A stretch of 64,000 bases of DNA from Streptomyces aidingensis (lineage in GTDB: Bacteria; Actinomycetota; Actinomycetes; Streptomycetales; Streptomycetaceae). The translations under genes and the position numbers were made by a program. The notes under the pieces are model-generated. The model made no database searches. It was not told the origin of the DNA and saw only the letters and a list, made by a program, of their open reading frames with translations. Location of the stretch: the NCBI RefSeq assembly GCF_900112355.1, contig NZ_FOLM01000006.1, positions 186,001 to 250,000 on the forward strand, written 5' to 3'. Of this stretch, positions 17,606 to 26,477 are shown piece after piece (the first letter of the stretch is position 1; the number at the start of each line of letters is the position of its first letter).

Positions 17606-19813
17606 TCACGGTGTGGGTGACAGTTCGCCGGCCGCCGGAGTGAGGGCTGCGGCGATGCTGTCAGTGGAGTAACGGGCAAGAGCCTGCCCGAGGTCATGGG
17701 CTGTGCGCAGGATTCTGGCGAACTCCGCATACCGCCGGAAAGCTGCCCCGTACATCCGCTGCCGTTCGATGGGCAGCAGCGGGATGCGGATGCGGCGCGG
17801 GTCGGTGCGGCTGCTACTGCTGCCGCTGCTGGACGTCCCGGTGAGGCGGTGGTTGCCGCCGCTGCCGCCGGAGAGGCAGCCGGCCAGGTACCAGGGGTCG
17901 AGCAGTTCGGGCTCCAGAGTGCGCACCAGGTGAACTCCGGGGGTGAGGTACGCCCCGGCGTCCTCCTCGGTGGCGACCCGGGCGGCAAGCCGGCCGGCCA
18001 GCACCGGGATCAGCACGTCTCCCGCGCGCACCGGCGCGTTGCTCAGCGGATCGCCTGGCGGTGGGCCGGTGTCGGAGGCGGCGCGGGAGAGCAGGATGTC
18101 CTCCGCCGTGAGGTAGCGCGCCCGGTCGCCGGTCGCCGACCCGGCACCGGTACCCGACCCGGGCCCGGAACCCGAGTCCGTTTCGCTCGGGCGTCCCGCC
18201 ACGGAGGTGGGACGGCGCCAGTGCACGGTTCCACGCTTGATCAGGTCGTTCAGAGAGACGATGCGCCGTTCCTCCGGCTCTTCCGCTCCTACTGTGCCCC
18301 CGGCCTCCTCGGGAAGGTCGAGTGCGTCGGGTACCGCCCGGTTCAGTGCGTGCAGGGCGCGCTCGAAGTCCGCGCGGACGGCCTTCAGTTGCTCGGCCAG
18401 TGCGTCCGGTTGGGCGGGCAGCGGCAGATGCCGGGCCGGGGTGAGGTCGGCCTCGCCGTCCAGGAGGTCGATCAGCCGGACGGCACGGGCTACGCCGGGG
18501 CGCTCCGTGAAACTCTCCGGACCGGCCTCGTACTCCGTCCACAGCTCGGCGATCCTCGCGCAGACACGCCGCCCGTCCACGGTCACGCCCGGTCCGTACT
18601 CGTGTGCGGAGTCGATCAGCAGCAGGTGCTCGGGAACCGCCTCGCCCTCCGCCGGGCGGCGCAGTACCCAGATCTGGAGGGCCAGCGCGTAGTGCGCGGC
18701 GAAGCCGGTGGGCAGGGAGATGACCGCGCGCAGCGCGCCGTGCCGGAGCAGGGCGGTGCGGATGCGGCGGCCGGAGGGTCTGAACGCCACGCCGGGCGGC
18801 AGCATCATCACCACGGGTGCTCCGGGGGCAGCGTGGGCCAGGGCCCGCTGCACCCAGGCCAGTTCGGATTCGGCGCGCGGCGGTAGTCCGTAGATCCAGT
18901 CGGGGTCGTGCGCGAGTTCCTCGTGGCCCCAGTTGCGCTCCGCGAAGGGCGGGTAGCAGATGACGGCGTCCGCGCGGCCGGGCCGGTAGGCGGAGCGGCG
19001 CAGGAAGTCCCCGGTGTGCACATCGAAGGAGGTACGCCGGCTGCTGCCGTCCCCGGCCCGGCGGAAGGCGAGCCGCAGTGCCGCGAGCCGGGCGAGCGAG
19101 GGCTGGATCTCCTGTCCCTGGAGGCGGCGCGGGCCTCTTGCCGCCGCGGCCAGCAGGATGGTGCCGCTGCCGCAGGCCGGATCGAGTACCGTACCGGTGG
19201 CCTGTTCCCCGGCCAGGTGCACCATCAGGTCGGCCAGTTCAGGACGGGTGGCGGTGAAACCCGCCCGTGGGCCCTCGTCCAGAAAGCGCTCGCACAGCAA
19301 GCGGAACGTTTCTTCAGGGCCGTCCTCGGCCGCCGCCCGCTCCGCCTCGCCCAGCAGGGCGAGTTGCCTCGGCCCCAGTTCCGCATCGGGCAGACGGGCC
19401 ACCAGATCGGCCACTCCGGCTCCGGTCGCCCGGTCCGACAGGAACTCGTGCTCGGCCTGCTCCAGCAGGCCGGCCACCGCGTCCGGTGCCGCGGGCAACC
19501 GGGCGCCCGGGTTCCGCCACTGGTGCAGGAGCAGAAGACCGACCAGGGCCAGGGCGTCCTCCGGCGCCATCTCCCCACGCACCGCATCGAACGCCTGCCA
19601 GAGCCGTTGCGCGGCCGGAACGGCGGTGGCCTTGCCCTGCCGTCTCAGCCATGCCTCGACCTCGGTGAGATCGAAACGCGGGCTGCGGTCGGTACCTCCG
19701 ACGGGCCCGGGGAAGTCCTCGTACCGCCGCCGCCAGTTGCTCACCGCGGTGGGCTGAACCCCGGCAATCCGGGCGATGTCGGCAGACGTCACCTCCAGCC
19801 GCTCCACGCTCAT
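17606..19813 (-). CDS. HTH-fused N6-methyltransferase-like protein with HsdS-like C-terminus
   Basis: A 735-aa three-part protein. Residues 8-60 form an AlpA/MerR-like helix-turn-helix (SADIARIAGVQPTAVSNWRRR). The centre is an N6-DNA-methylase domain with intact motif I DPACGSGTIL (from D211), but motif IV reads CYPPF (Y287) where active enzymes have (N/D)PP(Y/F). The C-terminal 150 aa resemble an HsdS half (GDVLIPVLAGRLA ... IPLLPIERQRMYGAAFRRYAEF). It may be a regulatory or DNA-binding relative of a methyltransferase rather than an active one. ATG 19813 follows an AAGGAAG Shine-Dalgarno; the frame remains open to 19876. It is the first gene of the minus-strand restriction operon. Confidence 0.8.
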   Translation of the reverse strand: MSVERLEVTSADIARIAGVQPTAVSNWRRRYEDFPGPVGGTDRSPRFDLTEVEAWLRRQGKATAVPAAQRLWQAFDAVRGEMAPEDALALVGLLLLHQWRNPGARLPAAPDAVAGLLEQAEHEFLSDRATGAGVADLVARLPDAELGPRQLALLGEAERAAAEDGPEETFRLLCERFLDEGPRAGFTATRPELADLMVHLAGEQATGTVLDPACGSGTILLAAAARGPRRLQGQEIQPSLARLAALRLAFRRAGDGSSRRTSFDVHTGDFLRRSAYRPGRADAVICYPPFAERNWGHEELAHDPDWIYGLPPRAESELAWVQRALAHAAPGAPVVMMLPPGVAFRPSGRRIRTALLRHGALRAVISLPTGFAAHYALALQIWVLRRPAEGEAVPEHLLLIDSAHEYGPGVTVDGRRVCARIAELWTEYEAGPESFTERPGVARAVRLIDLLDGEADLTPARHLPLPAQPDALAEQLKAVRADFERALHALNRAVPDALDLPEEAGGTVGAEEPEERRIVSLNDLIKRGTVHWRRPTSVAGRPSETDSGSGPGSGTGAGSATGDRARYLTAEDILLSRAASDTGPPPGDPLSNAPVRAGDVLIPVLAGRLAARVATEEDAGAYLTPGVHLVRTLEPELLDPWYLAGCLSGGSGGNHRLTGTSSSGSSSSRTDPRRIRIPLLPIERQRMYGAAFRRYAEFARILRTAHDLGQALARYSTDSIAAALTPAAGELSPTP

Positions 19814-20071
19814 GACCTGCTTCCTTTCCCCGTGCCCCCCTTCGGTCACACCGCAGCCGACTCTACGCGACAGCACTCCCGTCAGCCAAGTACACGGGCG
19901 TGATTGTGGGTACTCACGAGATCTGGTTGACCCCCTTCACAAGATGTGCTCTCCTTGTGTGCACTCGCCGCCCGTGGGATCGGCGGGCACCGAGGAACGT
20001 CCGGGGAGGGGTGTGACGGCTGTCCGGCCGCGCACCGCGCCGAGCACGGCGATCACTGGGGAGGGAGCGGC
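19814..20071. promoter_or_regulatory. Shared divergent control region of the restriction and pPIWI-RE operons
   Basis: This 258-bp non-coding gap is the only sizeable spacer between the two defence operons and must contain both promoters. On the plus strand TTGACC (19927-19932) is a good -35 but the matching -10 position is poor. Just downstream, CACAAG (19938-19943) and CTTGTG (19954-19959) form a 16-bp-spaced perfect dyad, with GTGC/GCAC nested around it: a candidate operator over the presumed start site. The GGGGAGGGAG Shine-Dalgarno of the first plus-strand gene is at 20058-20066. Confidence 0.45.
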
Positions 20072-21745
20072 GTGCCGCAGCAGTGGGAGATACCGCAGGA
20101 CATGACCGGCGATGCCCGGCTCATCCGCATCGGGGCATCCCTGGCCGGCGACGAGCAGTACGCCTGCCCGGCCCGCGATGCCGTGAAGGCCCGGCCGGGA
20201 GTCCGGCCGCTGCACTGGCCGGCCGGGGGCCGGGAGCGCTACGAGGACTTCCTCCTCGGCCCGGTCATGGCCGCCCTGGACCGGATCGAGTTCAACGGCG
20301 CGCTTCCCGAGGACGTGCTGCGCTCCCCGGCCCGCGAGGGGAAGCCGCTGCACGAGATGCAGCTCGCCTTCGTACGTCACGCCGTGCGCGCCTTCCACCG
20401 GCGCGACCGGCCGGCGCAGGCCCCGCCGGTGGGGCCCGTACGGCTGCCCTGGGTGGTCCAGCGGAAGCAGCACGACACGACCTGGGAACACTGGGCCTGG
20501 GGCCGCCGGTACGAGAACCCCGAACAGGGGGTGCGGGAGTTCGTCTTCCTCCGCTACGGCCGGGCCGGGCAGCGGGAACGGGAGGACGCGCAGATCGCCA
20601 TCGCCGCCTTCGCTGCCGCCTTCGGCAGCCCGGCCCGGATTCCGGGCACCCGCTGGATGCCCTACCGGCTGCGCCCCGCCCCGGCACCGGTCCGCTGGGT
20701 AAGGGTGGCCGAGGTGGGGCTGCGGGACGGCTCGTACGAACTGCTGTGGCAGGGCACGCCGCAGGCCGCCCAGCAGCACTACGCCGAGCACGGGCGTGCC
20801 GAGGCGGCGCGCCTGGCGCGCGGGACCGAGGCCGTCCCTGGTTCGGCCTGCGCCGACTGCAAACGGCTGTCCGCCTGCCAGACGGTGCCGAGGATTCCCG
20901 GTGTGCTGGGCCTGGGCGGCTTCCGCGAGCTGCCGCCCCTGCGCGAGGTGTCGGTCAGCACTCTCCGGTACCACCGGGAATGCCCGGCGCGGGCGTTCGC
21001 CTCCGCCTGCAAGCTGCCCCGGGCCGAGGACGAGTACGACGAGCGGAACCGGCTGGGCAAGGCCGTGCACCGGGTGCTGGAACTGGCGCACTCCGGGCGG
21101 CAGGGGACGCCGCCCGGTGGTCCGGCCGGCGACGCGTGCGGCCGGGACGGGGTGCCGCAACCGGACCAGCCCTGGGGCGAGGAGCCGAACCGGGTGACGG
21201 GCGAGGCGGCCCGGATCGGTGCCGCGATGCTCCGGCACCACCTGGACGTGTGCCCGTTCCACTCACGCGAGGTGACTCAGGTGCGGGGCGAGCGCCAGTT
21301 CGCCGTGCATGACACGGCGGCGAATGTCATCGTCATCGCCACGCCCGATCTGCTGTACCTGGACGCCGGTTCCTGGGTGTGGCGGGAGATCAAGACCACT
21401 CAGCGGCGGATGCCCCGGAAGGAAGATCCGGTGCTCGCCTACCCACAGATCGCCCTGGCCACGGTGCTGCTGGCCGAGGGTGCCCTGGGCGGGGACCGGG
21501 ACGGCTCGCGGGGGGAGCTGGAGACCCTGCACCCCGACTACGGGGATGTGGAGATCATCGAACCCGCCCACGAGCCCGAACGTGTCGCCGCCGCCCGCCG
21601 GATCCTGCGGGAATGGGCGGGGCCCTGGCGCGCGGACGAGCTGTTCCCTGCCCGGCCCGCCCCGGAGACCTGCCGTAGCTGTCCGGTGTCCCAGTGGTGC
21701 CCGGCGTCCATGCGTACGGCGCCCGCGGACGGGGGTGCGGCATGA
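20072..21745 (+). CDS. Tandem-duplicated Cas4/RecB-like PD-(D/E)XK nuclease with Fe-S cysteines
   Basis: A 557-aa protein and first gene of the pPIWI-RE operon. The C-terminal half has a full Cas4/RecB/AddB-type nuclease layout: C304 (RECPARAF), D426 (ATPDLL), E439-x-K441 (WREIKTT), a YPQIALA helix, and C534-x2-C537-x5-C543, the four cysteines of a 4Fe-4S lock. The N-terminal half repeats the cysteine pattern with C32 (YACPARDA) and C260-x2-C263-x5-C269. The spacing first-to-second Cys is 228 in one half and 230 in the other, but the D/ExK residues are missing from the N-half. I read it as an internal duplication with one dead copy. The GTG start at 20072 is fixed by GGGGAGGGAG; no good start lies earlier. 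It probably processes DNA ends or flaps. Its stop overlaps the next start (ATGA). Confidence 0.8.
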   Translation: MPQQWEIPQDMTGDARLIRIGASLAGDEQYACPARDAVKARPGVRPLHWPAGGRERYEDFLLGPVMAALDRIEFNGALPEDVLRSPAREGKPLHEMQLAFVRHAVRAFHRRDRPAQAPPVGPVRLPWVVQRKQHDTTWEHWAWGRRYENPEQGVREFVFLRYGRAGQREREDAQIAIAAFAAAFGSPARIPGTRWMPYRLRPAPAPVRWVRVAEVGLRDGSYELLWQGTPQAAQQHYAEHGRAEAARLARGTEAVPGSACADCKRLSACQTVPRIPGVLGLGGFRELPPLREVSVSTLRYHRECPARAFASACKLPRAEDEYDERNRLGKAVHRVLELAHSGRQGTPPGGPAGDACGRDGVPQPDQPWGEEPNRVTGEAARIGAAMLRHHLDVCPFHSREVTQVRGERQFAVHDTAANVIVIATPDLLYLDAGSWVWREIKTTQRRMPRKEDPVLAYPQIALATVLLAEGALGGDRDGSRGELETLHPDYGDVEIIEPAHEPERVAAARRILREWAGPWRADELFPARPAPETCRSCPVSQWCPASMRTAPADGGAA

Positions 21746-22980
21746 CGGCGAGGGCTCCGGGCACGGCCACCGAGAACGGTGCCGGAGACGAAGACGCGGC
21801 CGGAACCGGAGCCGAGAACTTCTTCGCCGGTGAACCACTGCTGCGGCTGGTGGCCACCGCCATGGTGCGGCTGTCCCAGCAGCGCACCGTCGGCGACCCG
21901 GTGTACGAAGACAGCGTCCAGCAGGCGTACAACCACATCGTGCTGCACTGCCTGCGGCGCGGCGCGGAACCGCCCGGCAGCGTGCCGGAGCTGGCCCGCT
22001 GGGCGGCGGAGAAGCCCCTGGGCGCGTGGGATTTCGGTCTGCCCGAGGAGCTGGCGCCCGAGGCCGGCACCCATCTGGTGGACGCCGCCACCGGCAGCCC
22101 CACCCAGAGCTGTCTGGAGTGGGCCGTCTCGGCCCGGGACCCGGCCGCCGAGCAGTTCGAGAACCTGCTGATGAAGGAGGCGCTGGCGGAGAGCCGGGCG
22201 GCCGACGCACCCGAGGCGTACGTCGCTTTCCGGCGACTGCTGATCGAGAAGCCCGTGCTGACCGAGACGGAGCTGGCCGCCCTGAGCGCGGATCTGGACC
22301 TCGGCCTGCTGCACGAGACGGTGAAGCGCTGCTACGAGCGCGCACCCGCCTCCTGCCTGCGCGACGGGCGGTACACCGCATGCGGCCGGTGCGGCTGCCT
22401 GCTGGTGCCGGTCCCCCACGGCGGATTCCGCTGTGAACTCGACGTGTGCCGCCGGTCGCCGGTGCGGCAGGGCATCTCGTGGACGCCGGCGGACGGCGGC
22501 GGGCTGCGCCATCTCAGCCGCCCGCTGCGGACCTTCATCACCGGTCCCGGGCTGGCCGAGACAGCGCTGGAGTCCGCCTTGGCCAGGGCCGGGCTGACCG
22601 CGGAGATGTGGCCGCGCTTCGACACCTACGACCTGCGCGTCACCTTTCCGGACGGCCAGGTGTGGGCGATCGACGTGAAGGACCGGGCCAACCCGGCGCT
22701 GCTGGGCAGGGACACCCGCCCGCTGCGCCAGGACCCGCCGTACGACCGCGGCCTGTTGGTCGTACCGCAGTACCGGTTCACCGAGCGGGACGGCTACCGG
22801 GAGGTGTTCCGGCATCACGTGCCGGAGGAAGCGGCCGACCGGATCGAGCTGCTCTCCGACCGGGAGCTGCTCCGGCAGGTCCGCACCCGGCTGCGTGGCC
22901 GGAAACGCCCGGAGCGGACACGGAAGAACAGCACGACCGGCACAAGGGGAACCACGGGCAAGGGAGCGGAAGATGCGTGA
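21742..22980 (+). CDS. pPIWI-RE-associated restriction endonuclease-fold protein with zinc ribbon
   Basis: A 412-aa protein. A helical N-terminal region (about 20-200) precedes a zinc ribbon with C214, C217 (CGRCG) and C231, C236 (CELDVC). The C-terminal nuclease domain carries D296 (TYDLRVTF) and D311-V-K313 (AIDVKDRA), the PD-(D/E)XK core. This layout fits the REase partner of the published pPIWI-RE three-gene module, which pairs unnamed island domains with a REase fold. It is predicted to cut invading DNA when directed by the PIWI protein. ATG 21742 overlaps the upstream stop, and its own stop overlaps the next start by 8 bp, so it is tightly coupled in the operon. Confidence 0.78.
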   Translation: MTARAPGTATENGAGDEDAAGTGAENFFAGEPLLRLVATAMVRLSQQRTVGDPVYEDSVQQAYNHIVLHCLRRGAEPPGSVPELARWAAEKPLGAWDFGLPEELAPEAGTHLVDAATGSPTQSCLEWAVSARDPAAEQFENLLMKEALAESRAADAPEAYVAFRRLLIEKPVLTETELAALSADLDLGLLHETVKRCYERAPASCLRDGRYTACGRCGCLLVPVPHGGFRCELDVCRRSPVRQGISWTPADGGGLRHLSRPLRTFITGPGLAETALESALARAGLTAEMWPRFDTYDLRVTFPDGQVWAIDVKDRANPALLGRDTRPLRQDPPYDRGLLVVPQYRFTERDGYREVFRHHVPEEAADRIELLSDRELLRQVRTRLRGRKRPERTRKNSTTGTRGTTGKGAEDA

Positions 22981-25900
22981 CCGCAGCGGCTGGCACCGGC
23001 GCCTTGCCCGGGAGCTGCGCGACGTGTGGCCCGAGAGCAATGGCGGCTTCGACACCGGCGACCTGCTGGACGTGGAGCTGGGGCTGTACCTGCTGGAGAC
23101 GGTGATGCCGGCCCGCACCGCCCTCGACGCCTGGACCCTGTTCGGCGGCTACCCGTACGGAGAGGTGTTCGGGGATATCCGCACCGAGGAGCAGCGGCTC
23201 CGGATCCGGCGCGGCCGGCACTACCTGTGGGAGATGCGCAGGCCCCGTGAATGGGCACTGGCCCTGGACGCCTATCGGCGGATGCCGCAGGCCCTTCGCG
23301 GCTACGAGCTCGACGGCACGGACCGGGCACCGGTGCGCAGGTCACCGTCACGGGCGGCGGGTCGTTTCGCGGAGTTCGAGCGGCTGCTGACCCACCCGCC
23401 CGAGTTCCTGCGGGTCCCGATGCCGGTCGCCGGTGCCGGGGAGCACCGGTTCGCGGGGCGTGACCGCAATCACTCGGTGGACATCACCCGGGATCTGCTG
23501 CCCGCGCCGGAGCCGGAGCCGCACCGGCTGGACGAACTGCCACCGGGCGGGGGCAAACCGATCGAGGTGACGTGGGAGGAGCTGGCGGCCACGGCCCGCC
23601 GGATGGACGAGCTGGAAGCCGGACTGCCCGACGGGCGGCGCGGTGGCTGGGAACGGCGGCTGGACCGGGTGCGGCTGCTGGTGCGCAATGAGGCGGAGGA
23701 AGCCTTCACCGCGAGCGATGCGCTCCGCGTCGACGGGCTGCTCCATCTGGTGGGCATGGTCGGCGCGGGCAAGAGCACCCTCCGCGACATCCTCACCTTC
23801 TGGGCCGCGACCGAACGCGGCCTGCGCATCACCGTCGTGGTGAGCGATGTGGCGGAGACTCTGGCCGTCGTGGGTCTGTTCCAGCGCCTTGGGGTGCGGG
23901 CGGCCCCGGTTCTGGGGCACTCGACCCGGGAGCGGCACATCCAGCGTCTGCACCGGCGGATCGCCACCTCGGGCGCGGAGACCGTGCTCACGCATCGCCA
24001 TCCCGGGTTCGTGCATCTCAGCAGCGCCTGCCCGCTGGACGCGCTGCGCGGCCTGGAGGCCGACCGGGCGCTGCGCATCGCCGACGCGCCGTGCACGGCC
24101 CTGTTTCCGGTGGTACGCCCGCGGCGGCCGGACTCCCGTGCGCTGGTGGCCACCGGATCCGGAGCAGAGCCCGGGCAGGGGGAGGAGGAGCCGGAGCCGT
24201 CCGGAAATCCCCCGCGGCGTCACGCCTGCCCGCTGTGGAGCCGCTGCCCGCGGCACCACGCCGCGCGGGAACTCGTCGATGCCCGGGTATGGGTGGCCAC
24301 CCCAGCAAGCCTGGTGCACAGCACCGTGCCGCGGCCCCTCCAGGAGGAGCGGCTGCGCTACCTGGAGCTGGCCTGCCGGATGAGCGACCTGATCGTGGTG
24401 GACGAGGCCGACCGGGTGCAGATGCATCTGGACAACGCCTTCGCACCGACCGCGACGCTGGTGGGCAGGGCGTCGAACTCGTGGCTCGACCAGGTCGCGG
24501 GGCACAAGCTGACCGAACTCGCGCGCCGTGGGCGGCTCCAGCTCTCCGCCCGGGAAGTCGAGGACTGGGTCGGTGCGGTCGACACGGTGATCGCTGCGAC
24601 CGACCGGATCTACGCCCGGCTGGTCCAGGACGGTGCGCTGCGGACCTGGATCACCCAGGACTACTTCAGCGCCCTCACCCTGCATCAGTGGCTGATCAAC
24701 GCCTGGTTCCCGGATCTGCGGGCGCGCAACCCGGCACCCACGCCGACGGGCACGACCGCCGAGGAGCGGATGCGGGCGCGGCAGCGCATCGACGGCGTCC
24801 TGGACCGGTTCCGGGACGACCCGTTGCAGCAGCACCCGGTCGAGGATCCGGAGGACGAGCAGACCAGGCTGGTCAACGAACTGGTCAGGCTGACCCTTGA
24901 ACTGCTGCACGCACCGCATGGTTCGGGCAGCCGGGAACGTGTGCGCACGGTGCTGGAGACCCTGGTGGCCGGCGACCCGGCGATCATGGAGGCCGCAGAG
25001 GAGCATGCCCCACGGCTGGAGTTCACCCTGCTGCTGGCGGCCCTGCACCACCGTCTGGACTTCATGACGGTGCTGTGGCAGCGCGTCGAGGCCGCGCTCA
25101 ATCTGGATGCGGCGTCCAACGCGCTCTCCCGCCGCCCCGCCCGGGACTACGAGCCACTGCTGCCCGAATCCCCCATGGGCAATGTGCTCGGATTCCAGTT
25201 CCAGCTCGACGAACGCCGCCAGGGCGGCGGGCAGAGCGGCGAACTGCGCTTCTTCCGGTGCAACGGTGTGGGCCGGGAACTGCTGCTGGAACTGCCCCGG
25301 CTGCCGCGCGCCGACGGCCGCCCCGGGCCGCACGTCCTGCTGTTGTCCGCGACGAGCTGGGCGGGAGAGTCCAGCCGGTACCACGTCCACGCGCCGGTGG
25401 GGGCCGTGCTGCGGCCCCATCCGGACGAGGTGGCGGCCATCCTGCGCACGGAGTTCCGCAAGCACTTCCTCTACTGGCCCGGGACAGGCACCGCCATCCG
25501 GCTGTCCGGCTGCGAGCCCGAGCAACGTCCCCAGGCGCTCCAGCAGATGCTGCACCAGCTCGCCGAGCCCGACCGCACCCTCGCCGGAGCCGTCAGTCCA
25601 TTGCAGCAGGAACTGGACGACATTGACGACCCGGACCGCAAGCGGCTGCTGCTGCTGGTCGGCAGCTACGCGGAGGCGGAGCGGGCGGCGGAATACCTGG
25701 GCACGATCCCGGAATGGTCCGGACGGGTGATCCGGCTGGTCTCCGACGACGCCGACCTGGACACCGCCTGGACCGGTCCCGGCCACGGCGGCCGGGCCGG
25801 AACCCTGCGCCGTGGGGATGTCGCCCGGTTCGCCCAGGGCGACGGAGATGTGCTGATCGCCCCGCTGCTGGCAGTGGAGCGGGGGCACAACATCGTGATC

Positions 25901-26443
25901 CCCGGCGGCAAGGCGGCCATCGGCACCGTCTGGTTTCTCGCCCGGCCCCACCCGCGCCCGGATGACATCTCCCTGGCCGTACAGGCCATCAACGACTGGG
26001 CGGTGCGGCAGTTGCGGGATCCGGCGGGCGAGTTCCGGCAGGCCGCGCTGGCGGCTGGCACGCCTCACCTGGCTGGCCGGGACTTCCGCAGCCGCGCCCG
26101 GCAAAAGTGGAACCGCTTCCTGACCCGGCGGCTGTCCTGGACCAGCTTGCCAGATCAGGAGAAGGCCGCCTTCACCTGGGACCAGCTCGTGGTGATGTGG
26201 CAGGTCATCGGCCGGCTCGTGCGCGGCGGAGTACCGGCGCGGGTGGTGTTCGTCGACGCGGCGTTCTCCCCCCGCGAGGCCGGACTCCAGGCCGAGGACA
26301 CCCCGGCGACCAGCCTGCTGGCAGGCGTGCGCCACCTGCTGGCCCCCTACTTCGACGACGACTCCGGCCTGCCCGCCATCGACAAGTCACTGGTCACCGC
26401 GCTTTACGAACCGCTGCACCGGGCGCTGGCCGACATGGACTGA
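22973..26443 (+). CDS. DinG/XPD-type Fe-S DNA helicase of the pPIWI-RE module
   Basis: A 1156-aa SF2 helicase. Walker A is VGMVGAGKST (K267) and the DEAD-type Walker B is VVDEADRVQ (D477-E-A-D480). Late motifs are LAVERGHNIV (about 968) and QVIGRLVRGG (about 1077), the motif VI of XPD/DinG helicases. Four cysteines between motifs I and II (C353, C374, C419, C425, including HACPLWSRCPRHH) fit an Fe-S cluster of the XPD/DinG kind, though the spacing is looser than in model enzymes. A DinG-type helicase is one of the three canonical pPIWI-RE genes and probably opens duplex or R-loop DNA. ATG 22973 follows AGGGAGCGGA; the open frame extends to 22895, where no good Shine-Dalgarno exists. Confidence 0.8.
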   Translation: MRDRSGWHRRLARELRDVWPESNGGFDTGDLLDVELGLYLLETVMPARTALDAWTLFGGYPYGEVFGDIRTEEQRLRIRRGRHYLWEMRRPREWALALDAYRRMPQALRGYELDGTDRAPVRRSPSRAAGRFAEFERLLTHPPEFLRVPMPVAGAGEHRFAGRDRNHSVDITRDLLPAPEPEPHRLDELPPGGGKPIEVTWEELAATARRMDELEAGLPDGRRGGWERRLDRVRLLVRNEAEEAFTASDALRVDGLLHLVGMVGAGKSTLRDILTFWAATERGLRITVVVSDVAETLAVVGLFQRLGVRAAPVLGHSTRERHIQRLHRRIATSGAETVLTHRHPGFVHLSSACPLDALRGLEADRALRIADAPCTALFPVVRPRRPDSRALVATGSGAEPGQGEEEPEPSGNPPRRHACPLWSRCPRHHAARELVDARVWVATPASLVHSTVPRPLQEERLRYLELACRMSDLIVVDEADRVQMHLDNAFAPTATLVGRASNSWLDQVAGHKLTELARRGRLQLSAREVEDWVGAVDTVIAATDRIYARLVQDGALRTWITQDYFSALTLHQWLINAWFPDLRARNPAPTPTGTTAEERMRARQRIDGVLDRFRDDPLQQHPVEDPEDEQTRLVNELVRLTLELLHAPHGSGSRERVRTVLETLVAGDPAIMEAAEEHAPRLEFTLLLAALHHRLDFMTVLWQRVEAALNLDAASNALSRRPARDYEPLLPESPMGNVLGFQFQLDERRQGGGQSGELRFFRCNGVGRELLLELPRLPRADGRPGPHVLLLSATSWAGESSRYHVHAPVGAVLRPHPDEVAAILRTEFRKHFLYWPGTGTAIRLSGCEPEQRPQALQQMLHQLAEPDRTLAGAVSPLQQELDDIDDPDRKRLLLLVGSYAEAERAAEYLGTIPEWSGRVIRLVSDDADLDTAWTGPGHGGRAGTLRRGDVARFAQGDGDVLIAPLLAVERGHNIVIPGGKAAIGTVWFLARPHPRPDDISLAVQAINDWAVRQLRDPAGEFRQAALAAGTPHLAGRDFRSRARQKWNRFLTRRLSWTSLPDQEKAAFTWDQLVVMWQVIGRLVRGGVPARVVFVDAAFSPREAGLQAEDTPATSLLAGVRHLLAPYFDDDSGLPAIDKSLVTALYEPLHRALADMD

Positions 26444-26477
26444 CGCCCCGTCCGACGCTCTTCGAGGAAAACGCACC

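Noticed and set aside
23348..26335. A 995-codon minus-strand open frame opposite the Fe-S helicase gene
   Set aside because: It is a shadow frame; the plus strand has complete helicase motifs and matching operon junctions.
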